Assembly: GCA_029979565.1 (NCBI GenBank)
Contig: JAPOHG010000002.1
Span: forward strand, 1-64,000
Direction of reading: 5' to 3'
Source of the DNA: a bacterium
GTDB taxonomy: Bacteria; Bacteroidota; Bacteroidia; Flavobacteriales_D; Sanyastnellaceae
DNA length: 64,000 nt
This document shows, one piece after another, positions 9,152 through 19,500 of the stretch. Every line of letters begins with the position of its first letter. Position 1 is the first letter of the stretch. Made by a program: the position numbers and the translations under genes. The notes beneath the pieces were generated by a model, which was not told the origin of the DNA, ran no database searches, and worked only from the letters and a program-made list of their open reading frames with translations.

Positions 9152-10036
9152 TCAACCGTTCAGGGATTCCCAAAGCAAAAGCAAAATAACCAGCGATCCC
9201 AAGGCCAAACCGAACCGGTTGCGTCCGTTGAGTCGTTCCCCCAGGAAGAGGACAGAAGCTGCTGCACTCATCAAAATCACGCCGAGGTTATTGACCGGCA
9301 TGACACCGCTGCGTTCGAGGTTGATTTTGTCGTACGTCTCCAGTAGGAAATAGAGGGAGCCAAAATTGATGATGCCCAGGCCGATTCCAGCCCAAAGCGT
9401 GCATTGAGTTGGCATGCGCAATTCACCCATTGCTGCAAGCCATAGCACGCCTGCTATGCATGCGGTCGTTAGCGGCAAGGATGCGAAGAGGTACCGATGC
9501 TCGACCGATTGCATATGGGCATCTCCTGAGTAAGCGGCGAACATCAAATCAATGCACCCACTGCCAACGAATATGACCAAGGGCACGACCCATCGCCTCA
9601 TCCCATGTTGCGTCGAGACGTGCTCTTCTTTCCATGAGGCCATGATGATGGCGGGAATCGCCATGGCAATGGCCATTCCTTTTTTCAGTGTCAACTCATC
9701 GAGCGGATCGAAAGCCAGAAAAAGAGCCACGGGCAAAACCATGCTCAATTTTGAGGCGATTGAGGTCACGGTAAGCCCGAACGACTGGGTGGATTGGGCA
9801 ATCAATTGGAACAAGTAGATGAAGAGCAAGCCCATCGCCAGCGCGGTCCATACCCACGGCTCCGATTGAACGCGTACGAACATGGCTCCGCCACCGCAAA
9901 GTACCCAGCCCAATGCAGCCGCCACGCCGTAGTTGATGACAATGGCCTGCAGCGTGTGGACACCCCACGGCTTGAAGCGTTGAAACAAGACGAAGATTCC
10001 CGTTGACAGAACGATGCTGGTGAGTAGGTAAATCAC
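9152..10036 (-). CDS. DMT/EamA-family transporter
   Basis: A 294-residue integral membrane protein with about ten predicted membrane segments, the size and layout of EamA drug/metabolite exporters with two five-helix halves. The second half is clear at the C-terminus, with a GVMPVNNLGVILMSAAASVL segment followed by FLGERL, the usual site of the family's conserved glutamate before the final helix. The substrate cannot be told. The start is GTG at 10036; TACCTTCG, one base from the promoter consensus, lies 4 nt upstream, suggesting its own promoter although the gene also lies 21 bp behind ribD. Confidence 0.85.
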   Translation of the reverse strand: MIYLLTSIVLSTGIFVLFQRFKPWGVHTLQAIVINYGVAAALGWVLCGGGAMFVRVQSEPWVWTALAMGLLFIYLFQLIAQSTQSFGLTVTSIASKLSMVLPVALFLAFDPLDELTLKKGMAIAMAIPAIIMASWKEEHVSTQHGMRRWVVPLVIFVGSGCIDLMFAAYSGDAHMQSVEHRYLFASLPLTTACIAGVLWLAAMGELRMPTQCTLWAGIGLGIINFGSLYFLLETYDKINLERSGVMPVNNLGVILMSAAASVLFLGERLNGRNRFGLALGSLVILLLLWESLNG

Positions 10037-10040
10037 GCAG

Positions 10041-10048
10041 CGAAGGTA
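10041..10048 (-). promoter_or_regulatory. TACCTTCG near-consensus -7 element
   Basis: One mismatch to TAnnTTTG, with the same 4-nt spacing (CTGC) to the GTG start of the DMT transporter as the perfect sites elsewhere. Confidence 0.4.
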
Positions 10049-10057
10049 TGGATTCGG

Positions 10058-11158
10058 TCAATCGAACAAGTGGCGGGGGTGCAGTCGATTTTCCCACGAA
10101 TCGGCTCCCAATTTACCGGATGAAGCTTGGCCGTATGGCAGGGGAACAGTCCGCTCCGGAAACCTTGGAGCGGACAATCCACCGTCTGTAGGCACTGGAC
10201 TTGTCCATCGCTTGATTTCATTCCATGTTCCTTGGTTCAAAAAGTCGTTTAAGACCGCTGCGCCTCCTTCAACCAATAGGCTCGAAAGGTGGTGTTGGCT
10301 AAAGAGTCGTTCAAGCAGGACGTCGAGCCCTTCTTCCACCTGCCACGAAAGCCCACGGGAGGCGTTTTTATCCGAATCGTCACCGACCACATGAATCAGG
10401 TCAATATTGCGTTGAAACAGGGGGTGATGCGATGGGACCCTCCCGTCAGGGTCGAGCAAAACGATTTGTGGCGATGGTGCATCCACGCTTCGAACGTTGA
10501 GCTGAGGAGAATCGATGATGGCTGTGCCGGCACCGACGGCGATGCCTTGCTCCAATGCACGCCAATCGTGGGTCAAAGCCTGTGAAGTTTCGGATGTAAT
10601 GGGAAAACCACCAGAACCGGGCAAGCGCTGTTCGCGGGGTCTTCCATCCATAAAACCGTCGATGGATTCGGCCCATTTCAATACGACCCAGGGGCGTTTT
10701 TCGTTGGCATTCCAAAAAAACCGTCTGTTTTGCCAAGCCAATTCGTTTGCCAGGCATCCTACCTCAACCTGAATGCCGGCCTCGCGCAAGCAATCTATAC
10801 CTCCGCCCGCTACCTCGGGATTGGAATCGCGCGTGCCAATGACGACGCGTTTGGGCCTGATGCGCTCAATCAGAGCTGCACATGCAGGGGTTTTGCCAAC
10901 GTGATTGCAAGGCTCGAGGGTGACGTACCAAGTGCTTTGCGTGAGGGCGGCTTGATCATCCATTGCGATCGATTCAAAGGCCTCGACTTCCGCGTGAGGA
11001 CCTCCAAAAGCCTGGTGCCACCCTTGGCCGATGATTTGATTTTCGGCGCTGACAATGACACAACCCACCAAGGGATTGGGTGCTGCTGTGTATTTGCCGC
11101 GCTCTGCCAATTTCATGGCGGTGCGCATGAAACGAATGTCCGCGGCTGAAAACGTCAT
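10058..11158 (-). CDS. ribD: Bifunctional riboflavin biosynthesis protein RibD
   Basis: RibD deaminates the pyrimidine intermediate of riboflavin synthesis and then reduces its ribose. The 366 residues have the deaminase first: PNPLVGCVIV (~27-36), the zinc ligand in HAE (55-57), and PCNHVGKTPAC with zinc cysteines C84 and C93. The reductase half begins at RPWVVLKWAESIDGFM and includes SLLVEGGAAVLNDFL near the C-terminus. The ATG at 11158 is preferred over the upstream in-frame GTG at 11164 because it is the better start codon. The gene is third in the ffh-folD-ribD operon; no FMN riboswitch precedes it, as the gap to folD is 9 bp. Confidence 0.95.
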   Translation of the reverse strand: MTFSAADIRFMRTAMKLAERGKYTAAPNPLVGCVIVSAENQIIGQGWHQAFGGPHAEVEAFESIAMDDQAALTQSTWYVTLEPCNHVGKTPACAALIERIRPKRVVIGTRDSNPEVAGGGIDCLREAGIQVEVGCLANELAWQNRRFFWNANEKRPWVVLKWAESIDGFMDGRPREQRLPGSGGFPITSETSQALTHDWRALEQGIAVGAGTAIIDSPQLNVRSVDAPSPQIVLLDPDGRVPSHHPLFQRNIDLIHVVGDDSDKNASRGLSWQVEEGLDVLLERLFSQHHLSSLLVEGGAAVLNDFLNQGTWNEIKRWTSPVPTDGGLSAPRFPERTVPLPYGQASSGKLGADSWENRLHPRHLFD

Positions 11159-11167
11159 GTGCACAAA

Positions 11168-12040
11168 TTACGACTGCTGCGCAGCGTCCAATGTGTTTTG
11201 GAGGAGCATGGCGATGGTCATGGGTCCGACGCCTCCTGGAACAGGAGTGAGGTACCCGTCGACTTCTGACAACCCTTCAGCATCAACGTCACCAGTCAGC
11301 CGGGTGCCTGATTTTTTGGTGGCATCCGGGATGCGGTTGATTCCAACGTCGATGACGACCGCTCCAGGTTTAACCATGTCAGCCGTGACGAAGTGGGGTC
11401 GTCCGATGGCTGCGACCAAGATGTCCGCACTTCGCGTGATTTCTGAGAGGTTTTGCGTGCGTGAATGGCACATGGTCACGGTGCAATTGCCCGGATTGGC
11501 GTTTCGGCTTAACAGCAATGTCATGGGGGTTCCAACAATGGCACTTCGTCCGAGTACCACGGCGTGTTTGCCGCTGGTTTCGATTCCGTAGCGCTTGAGC
11601 AATTCGATGATTCCTGCTGGTGTTGCGGGTTGAAACCCCGGAAGTCCTAGGCTGAGGTTTCCGGCATTGATTGGGTGAAAACCATCGACGTCCTTGGTGG
11701 GACGTACAGCTTCCAGTACCCGTTGCGCATCGATTTGGTCGGGCAGGGGCAGCTGGACAATGAAACCATCGACTTCGGGGTTTTCATTCAAGGCGTGCAC
11801 TTCGTCAAGAAGCTGCTCTTCGAGAATGTTCTCCGAGAGCTCCACCAAGGTGCTGTCAAATCCGACGCGCTCGCACGCTTTGATTTTGTGGCCTACGTAG
11901 GCGCGGCTGGCTGGGTTGTCTCCGACGATGATGGCAGCGAGGTGGGGCTTCTTCGCTCCTGAAGCGACGCGTTGCTGCACCTCTGCTTTGATTTCGTTTT
12001 GGATGGCCAGGGAGGTGGCTTTGCCGTCAATGATTTCCAT
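11168..12040 (-). CDS. folD: Methylenetetrahydrofolate dehydrogenase/cyclohydrolase FolD
   Basis: FolD interconverts 5,10-methylene- and 10-formyl-tetrahydrofolate with NADP. The 290 residues match the family. Visible are the catalytic-lysine motif YVGHKIKACERVG (K52), the folate-site block DVDGFHPINAGNLSLG, and the NADP-binding VVLGRSAIVGTPMTLLLSR, followed by the VAAIGRPHFV and VKPGAVVIDVGINRI signatures. It lies 12 bp after ffh and 9 bp before ribD on the same strand. The one-carbon product also feeds fmt (47477-48454), which is encoded elsewhere in this window. Confidence 0.96.
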   Translation of the reverse strand: MEIIDGKATSLAIQNEIKAEVQQRVASGAKKPHLAAIIVGDNPASRAYVGHKIKACERVGFDSTLVELSENILEEQLLDEVHALNENPEVDGFIVQLPLPDQIDAQRVLEAVRPTKDVDGFHPINAGNLSLGLPGFQPATPAGIIELLKRYGIETSGKHAVVLGRSAIVGTPMTLLLSRNANPGNCTVTMCHSRTQNLSEITRSADILVAAIGRPHFVTADMVKPGAVVIDVGINRIPDATKKSGTRLTGDVDAEGLSEVDGYLTPVPGGVGPMTIAMLLQNTLDAAQQS

Positions 12041-12052
12041 GGAGTTTCAATG

Positions 12053-13390
12053 TTAGCGACCCAATGCCGAGAGGCCGGCCATGCGGCTGCGTTTTCCGCC
12101 TTTGCCTTTGGTCATGACGTGCATCATTTTTTTCATGTCTTGAAACTGCTTCAGCAGCCGGTTGACTTGTGCAATATCGGTTCCTGACCCTTTTGCAATT
12201 CGGGCTTTGCGTCGGGCATCGATGATTTCGGGCTTTGCACGTTCACCCGGGGTCATGGACTGGATGATGCATTCCACTTGCTTGAACGAATTGTCGTCGA
12301 GTTCGATGCCTTTCAGTGCCTTTGACATGCCGGGAATCATCCCCATCAAATCTTTGATGTTGCCCATTTTTTTCAACTGTTGGATTTGGTTCATGAAATC
12401 CTCCAAGTCGAATTTGTTCTTGCGAATCTTCGCCTCAAGTTGAGCGGCCTCTTTCTCACTGATGACTTGCTGCGCCTTCTCCACCAGCGAAACAACATCG
12501 CCCATTCCCAGGATGCGATCCGCCATGCGATTGGGGTGGAAGGTGTCCAGTGCATCCATCTTTTCCCCGACACCCACAAACTTGATGGGCTTGCCGACCA
12601 CGGAATGAATGGCCAATGCTGCACCTCCTCGGGTATCGCCATCGAGTTTGGTCAGAACCACCCCCGTAAAGTCGAGGAGGTCGTTGAACGCTTTTGCGGT
12701 CCGAACCGCGTCTTGACCGGTCATGGCATCTACGGTGAAGAGAATTTCCTGCGGCTGAACCGCATCGCGAACGGCCTTGATTTCTGCCATCATGGCCTCG
12801 TCGATGGCCAATCGACCTGCCGTGTCAACGATGACTGCATTGTGTCCATTGGATTTGGCATGAGCCAAGGCGTTTTTGGCGATGGTGACTGCATCCTTGC
12901 TTTCGGGTTCGGAATAGACCTCAACGCCGATGCTTTCCCCCAATACAGTAAGTTGATCGACCGCTGCAGGTCGATGCACATCGCAGGCTACCAACAAGGG
13001 ATTCTTCTTGTATTGGTTCCGCAATAGCTGGGCGATCTTACCTGCATGGGTGGTTTTACCCGCGCCTTGGAGGCCGGCCATCAGGACCACGAACGGGTTA
13101 CCCACGGGCTTGAATTCAGCCGCTGCTGAGCCCATAAGTTCGGTCAGCTCGGCGTGGGTTATTTTGATGAGAAGCTGCCCAGGCTTGATGGAGGAGAGGA
13201 CTTCCTGCCCCAGTGCTTTGTCTTTCACGCGTGCCGTGAATTCCTTGGCAGTCTTGTAATCTACGTCCGCATCCAAAAGCGCTTTTCGGACTTCTTTTAG
13301 GGTCTCTCCGACGTTAACTTCGGTGATTTGACCGTGCCCTTTGAGCACTTGAAAGGCCTTTTCAAAGCGTTCTTGGAGGTTTTCAAACAT
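12053..13390 (-). CDS. ffh: Signal recognition particle protein Ffh (SRP54)
   Basis: Ffh is the SRP GTPase that binds signal sequences and 4.5S RNA for co-translational membrane insertion. The 445 residues show the N domain, the G domain with P-loop GLQGAGKTT (106-114), DTAGRL, and TKLDGDTRGGAAL, and a methionine-rich M domain (from ~300). The C-terminus, MHVMTKGKGGKRSRMAGL and onward, is the basic RNA-binding tail. A TAAATTTG element lies 13 nt before the ATG, with an A-rich leader between. This gene heads the ffh-folD-ribD operon. Confidence 0.97.
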   Translation of the reverse strand: MFENLQERFEKAFQVLKGHGQITEVNVGETLKEVRKALLDADVDYKTAKEFTARVKDKALGQEVLSSIKPGQLLIKITHAELTELMGSAAAEFKPVGNPFVVLMAGLQGAGKTTHAGKIAQLLRNQYKKNPLLVACDVHRPAAVDQLTVLGESIGVEVYSEPESKDAVTIAKNALAHAKSNGHNAVIVDTAGRLAIDEAMMAEIKAVRDAVQPQEILFTVDAMTGQDAVRTAKAFNDLLDFTGVVLTKLDGDTRGGAALAIHSVVGKPIKFVGVGEKMDALDTFHPNRMADRILGMGDVVSLVEKAQQVISEKEAAQLEAKIRKNKFDLEDFMNQIQQLKKMGNIKDLMGMIPGMSKALKGIELDDNSFKQVECIIQSMTPGERAKPEIIDARRKARIAKGSGTDIAQVNRLLKQFQDMKKMMHVMTKGKGGKRSRMAGLSALGR

Positions 13391-13403
13391 CTTTTTTTTT
13401 GTG

Positions 13404-13411
13404 CAAATTTA
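13404..13411 (-). promoter_or_regulatory. TAAATTTG -7 element of the ffh operon
   Basis: A perfect TAnnTTTG, 13 nt before the ffh ATG. The predicted mRNA leader is only a few A-rich bases long. Confidence 0.6.
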
Positions 13412-13497
13412 AGACCTCAAGGCCTGATTATACACAGCTTTATCGGTTCGTTGAATAGCCGATTTTACTCGATTGAAATATTTTTCTAATCGATGTG

Positions 13498-13529
13498 TTT
13501 GCTTTCATCCACGTTATTTCGTAATTTTC
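13498..13529 (+). promoter_or_regulatory. Promoter of the giant secreted protein gene (TTTG-N20-TAATTTTC)
   Basis: TTTG at 13498-13501 and TAATTTTC at 13522-13529 are separated by 20 nt, close to the Bacteroidota -33/-7 arrangement with one mismatch in the -7 element. It predicts transcription from about 13534, which excludes the upstream in-frame starts at 13493 and 13532 and supports the ATG at 13547 or 13550. Confidence 0.5.
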
Positions 13530-13546
13530 GGATGCTTAACCTAGGA

Positions 13547-16500
13547 ATGATGCAGACGAAATTTTCCATTATGCTTGGAACCCTCGCAATGATTGCGGGT
13601 CTTTCCAACCAACTTTTCGCTCAAACAGCTTGTTTTGGTTCGGACTCAGATGCCGATGCTCCAGCTGGCTTTCAACTCACTGTTGAAAGCTACGCCAGCT
13701 TCGACGGTACAGAGTCAGGAGAGCTCGCTAGTTTGGCTGGTCTCACAACTTACCGAGTTTATCTGGAAACGAATTCCGAAATGGACTTCGTTTCGGCGGT
13801 TCATACCGACGGAGCAGACGGTACGGTTGATTTGACAACTTCCACTTCGTTCTACATGAACATGTTCGGTGGATTGACGGTCAATGATATCAACCCCGGC
13901 TTGTTTTCCTTCTTCCCTGCGTTGGAATACGACAGCCATGTGACCATTGGTTTGGAATCCGAAGCTATTGGAGATCAGTCTTCTATCGTGGTTACAGGTG
14001 TAAGTGCGACCGAAGAAGATTGGAGTGATTCGTTCTTAGCTGGTGGCGATTTGAGCATCAATGGTTCGAATGCCACGGCCGGTGATGGATGGTCTGTGCC
14101 TGCAGGTGCGACCAACGGTTACGCTGGTGAAGACATGCGTGTCATGTTGGCCCAGGTCACCACGGACGGTGACTTGAATGGAAGCCTGTTTGTGGAATTG
14201 ACTCCTGCTGGCGAATCGACATCGGTTAGCCACCAATATTCTTTCTCATCTGAGCTATGCGGTTGCACAGACGATACAGCGTCGAATTATGACCCTGCAA
14301 CAACCTTGGATGATGGTTCATGCATCTATCCTGGTTGTACGGATTCTGCAGCGTGCAACTACGACGACATGGCTAATGAAGATGACGGAACATGCGATTA
14401 CTGCTGCGATTCCGTTGAATCGAGCAACCCTGATTACGGCGTAGAGGTTGAGTTGCACGCCGTGGGTGGAATTACTGGATTGCGTACATACCGACTATAT
14501 GTAACAACCGCGAACCCTACAGACGTTCTTTCTGCAGTTTCTGGTTACTCTGAATACCCATTGAATATCGCAACATCTACGGATTTCTATCAATATCTAG
14601 GACCAGGTGGAGGTGTAACTCCAGCAGCTTGGTTGCCTGACTTTGGAATGTTGCCTGCGTTTGCTGATGGTGCGTATGACTCTTTCGTAACCATCGGTAT
14701 CGATCAAATGGCCGACGTAGGAGCGGGTGAGTCCGACGCTACACTGGCGATAACGCCCGGAGAAGAATGGGATGATGAATTTGAGGCCGGAAACGACATT
14801 ACCATTTCCACATCATCAGGAGGAGCTTGGTTCTTGTCACCCGGTTCGACCAACGGCATCGCAGGTGATGATAACCGCGTGTTGATTGGACAGTTCACCA
14901 CGGATGGCTACATGAGCGGTGACGTTTATGTGCAAATCTTCCCTGAAGGCGATCAGGCGCTTTCTGAAGAAATTTACATTTCATGGACGTCGCCATTGTG
15001 TGCTTGCACGGATGAAACGGCATGCAATTATGACCCTACCGCTACATGGGACGATGGATCTTGCCAGGACGGTCCTGCATACTGGGGTGAAAACCTCGAC
15101 TGCGAGGGCAACTGCCTTAACGACGCAGATGGCGATTACGTATGCGATGAAAATGAAATTGAAGGGTGTTTGAACCCTGCCGCATGTAACTACGTTGAAG
15201 CACCAACTGATCTCGTGGCTTGTATCTTCCCTGAAGAGGGTCTTGACTGCGATGGCAACTGCTTGAATGACGTGGACGGCGACGGTGTGTGCGATGAGGA
15301 CGAGGAAGAAGATTGTACGGATCCTGCAGCGTGTAACTACAACGACGATCCTACGGCTGACACCGACAACGCGCTTTGCCAGTACCCAGACCCTTTCGAG
15401 GACTGCGACGGCACCTGCTACAACGATGCTGATGGTGATGGCGTTTGTGACGAAGCTGAAGTAGACGGGTGTACCGATGCAACTGCTTGCAACTACGACG
15501 AAGCTGCGACGGAAGAAGATGGTTCATGCGACTACTGCTGTGCAGCTGCTGCATCTGTAGAAGGATATAATATTGTGATTGAGACTGTTGGTGATTCACC
15601 TGAAGGTTCCGTTCAGCGCATGTACATCGAGACGCCGAACACAACTGACGTGTTGTCTGCCGTCACGGGTGATGCTTTGAACCCAACGTACATTCGAAGC
15701 ACGCAGCCATTCTTCCAATCTGCTTTGGTATCGGACGTTACACCGAATGGTATCAACCCCGGATTCTTTGGCTTCTTCCCTGAATTGGCCTATGACAGCT
15801 GGGTGACCATTGGTGTGGAGAGCAGTGTGGTAGGTCCAACAGAATCAGCGGTACAGGTTGTACCCGCGACGACGGACTGGGGTGTAAACTTCAACGCTGG
15901 CGGCGACATCGAAATGGAAGGTGAATTTGGTGACGGATGGTTTGTCACATGGGATGAGAACGCCGGCACATTCACGAACGGTTTGTCCGGAGATGACAAC
16001 AAAGTATTGGTGGGTCAATTCACCACAAACGGCATTTTGAGTGGGGAAATCTTCATTCAGATGTTCCCCGAAGGCGATCAGCAGAACCCCATCCAAGTGT
16101 TCTTGCCGTTCGGATATGCAAGTGACGATGCGGATGCTCCTGTATTCACATACGTTCCTGCAGACGTAACCCAGAGCTGCTCGGATGCCTACCCAACAGA
16201 AATGGCGATTGCCGTGGACGAAGGATGCATTCCTGAGGTTTCCTTGGATTTGGAGGAGACCATTGCGCCTGCGGCCTGCGGCTATACCTTGACTCGCACC
16301 TGGACTGCCACGGATGCATGGGGCAACACGGCGACGGCTTCACAAGTGGTTAGCTTGGAAGACAACGAAGCGCCAGTTGCTGTGGCACCCGCAGACCAAA
16401 CAGTTGAATGCACGGATGACTTGACACCCGGTGCGGGCGTCGCAGAATACCCTGTGAACTCTTACGATAACTGTGCAGCGGAGGACCTGATCTTCGAGTA

Positions 16501-19500
16501 CACCGATGTCGCAATGGATGGAAGCGTTGATTTGACAGGTGCAACAGCCGACTTCCACGTAGAAATGGGTAAGGACTTTGGTGGACCGTTCGGTCAATCG
16601 TTGATTCTTGAGGCCCAAGGCGTTACCATCGGAGAAGGTGTTGAAATCGATTACGATGATTTGACGTCGAATCCGTCATCGCACCGTGGAGCGATTGCCA
16701 TTGACATCTCTGGTGCAAGCATCAACGCTTTTGTTGACGGTACCAATGGGTTCCCGTACGAGTACGATTACGCAATCGTAACAATCTCGAACATTTCAAG
16801 CAACGACATTGCGAGCGTGACATTGGGTACGAACGGAATCGCTTCAGGTACTGAAGTTTCTGCAGCTACAACGTCGAATAGCATTGTTTTGACATGGGAC
16901 GGAACGGCTACATACTCAGAAGACGAAGCAGCTGACTTCGCCATCGAGAACAATACTTCTTGCTTGGCGACCTCGGGCATCATGCGTACGTGGACTGTGA
17001 CAGACGGATGCGACAATTCCGATACTGCAGTTCAATACTTCACCATCGTGGATACACAAGGCCCAGAATTCACGTCGACTCCATCGAACATTGAATTGTC
17101 TTGCAACGACGAAATCCCAATGGCGATGGTGGAAGCGGTGGATTGCGGAGCTGTAACCGTTTCAGATCCTTCAGATGACATTCAGCCAGGCTCTTGTGGC
17201 ATTTCTTACACCATTTTCCGCACGTGGACGGCTTTGGATGAATGCGGCAATGCGTCGACATTTACCCAGACCATCATGGTAACAGACAACGAAGCACCGG
17301 TCTTCACTTCGTTCCCTGATGACGTTACATACACCGCCGGCAATGAAATGGAGATTGTGGAGCCAACGGCAGAGGACGATTGCAATGAAGTGACCATTTC
17401 ATACAGTGACAGCCAAGACAACAGCGACATTGAGATTACGGTTATTACCCGCACGTGGACGGCTACCGATGCATGTGGCAACAGCGTATCAGCTGACCAG
17501 ATCATCACCGTAAACGAGGTGTTGGGCTGCATGGACGATACGGCCTGCAACTACGATGAGGGTGCATCATACGATGACGGAAGCTGCGATTACTGCTCTT
17601 GCGGTTCTGGTGGCGAGGCTGGCTTTGGACTCGAATTGGAATTGGTGGCCAACCACGACGGTTCCATCGACGGTCTTGCGGCCGGTATGAACACGTACCG
17701 TGTCTACGTTACCACTCCAACGACAGAAGACTTCGTGAGCTCTGTGTCCGGTGATGAAAATGTTCCTGCTTACTTGAGCACGACCACATCGTTCTACCAA
17801 GATCCGTTCGGCTCGCTGAGCCCAGACAACATCAATACATTGTTCTACACTGTTGTACCAAGCTTGGCTTACGACAGCTGGTTGACCATTGGCATCGAGT
17901 CAACGCCTCAAGGCGATGAGAGTGCGATTACGTTCGTTCAAGCTCCTGAGGATGATTGGGTGGGTCAATTCAATGCGGGTGGCAACCTCGAAATCGATAG
18001 CTTCTTTGGCGGTTCATGGTTCGCCTTGATCACAGCGAGCAACGGTTACGCCGGCGACGATCAGCGTGTGTTGGTTGCTCAGTTGACCACATCAGGCGAA
18101 GTGACGGGCCAACTCTACGTTCAGGTATTCCCGAACGGTGATCAGAGCCAGGATACATACCTGACGCTTGGATTTGGCGGCAATGAGTGCGGCTGTACGG
18201 ATGCTGAGGCATGCAACTATGATGCAGAGGCAACCTACGACGACGGCTCTTGTGCATACCCAGAGTTCGCCTATGATTGTGACGGCAACTGCCTGAGCGA
18301 TACGGACGGTGACGGGGTGTGCGATGAGTTGGAAATCTACGGATGTACTACCGAGGGCAACTGCTTGTACGATCCTGAAGCGACGGAACACGATGAGGAC
18401 ATGTGTCAAGTGTCACCGTTCTGCATCGGATGTAACGACGAAGCGGCATGTAACTTCAACCCGAACGTCATTCCAGAACCCAACTTCAATGACGGTTCTT
18501 GTGAATACCCAGAGGAAGGGTTCGATTGCGATGGCAACTGCCTCGATACCAATGGCGATTTGATTTGTGATATCCTTCAAGGATGTGGTCATCCCGATGC
18601 CTGCAACTACGAAGAAGGTGTGGAGTACCCGTCCGTGGACTTCTGCGACTTCTGCAGCTGTGCGAACGTGATGAGCAGTGCTGAGGGGTATGGCATTGAA
18701 GTTGAAGCCATGGAAAGTGGCATCGACGGATCGACGACTTACCAAGTCTTCGTGACCACGCCAAGTGCGACCGACGTCGTAAATGCAATCTTGGGCAACG
18801 AGTTGAACCCCATCGTATTGGCTTCTTCAAGCCAGATTTACCAAAACGTGAATGGTTCGGCATTGCCAACCCCATCGGAGATGCTGGCGTTCTACCCCGC
18901 GTTGCAGTACGATTCGTATGTAACATTGGGAGCTGGAACACCCGCTGAAGCGATGAGCTTCCCACCAACCGACGATGGCAATGACCCAGCATGGGTGACT
19001 GCTTTCGAAAACGGCGGTGACATCGTTATTGACGATGTGGTCGGTAGCGGTTGGTACATGAACGCTGATGTTATGGGCCAATACGGTGTAGCCGGTGACG
19101 ACAACCGCGTCATGGTTGCACAGTTGACTACGCCTGGTACAATTCACGGTCAATTGTATGTACAGGTCTTCCCAGAGGGCTTGTCTGCTGGTAACACGTT
19201 GTACCTGACGCTTTCGTTCGGTAGCGAACACTGTGGATGTACCGATCCGATGGCTTGCAACTACGACACGGAGGCCTTGCAGGATGACGGTTCATGCTTC
19301 TATGCTGCGGAAGGCGAATCATGCGAGTCTACATGCTTGTACGATACTTACAATCCTGAGCTTGTATCTGTAGAGGAGTCCTACACCACTACGTGTGAGT
19401 TGGCAGCAACGGATATCCGTGAGCCGGAATTCACTGACAACTGTGACGACAACTTGGATTTGTCTTACACGGATGAAGTTGAAGCAGGTGACTGCGAAGG

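Noticed and set aside
11159-11167. FMN riboswitch before ribD
   Set aside because: ribD is inside an operon with only 9 bp separating it from folD.
13493-13546. Longer N-terminus for the giant protein from 13493 or 13532
   Set aside because: The upstream residues weaken the signal peptide, and the best promoter places the transcript start at about 13534, after both codons.
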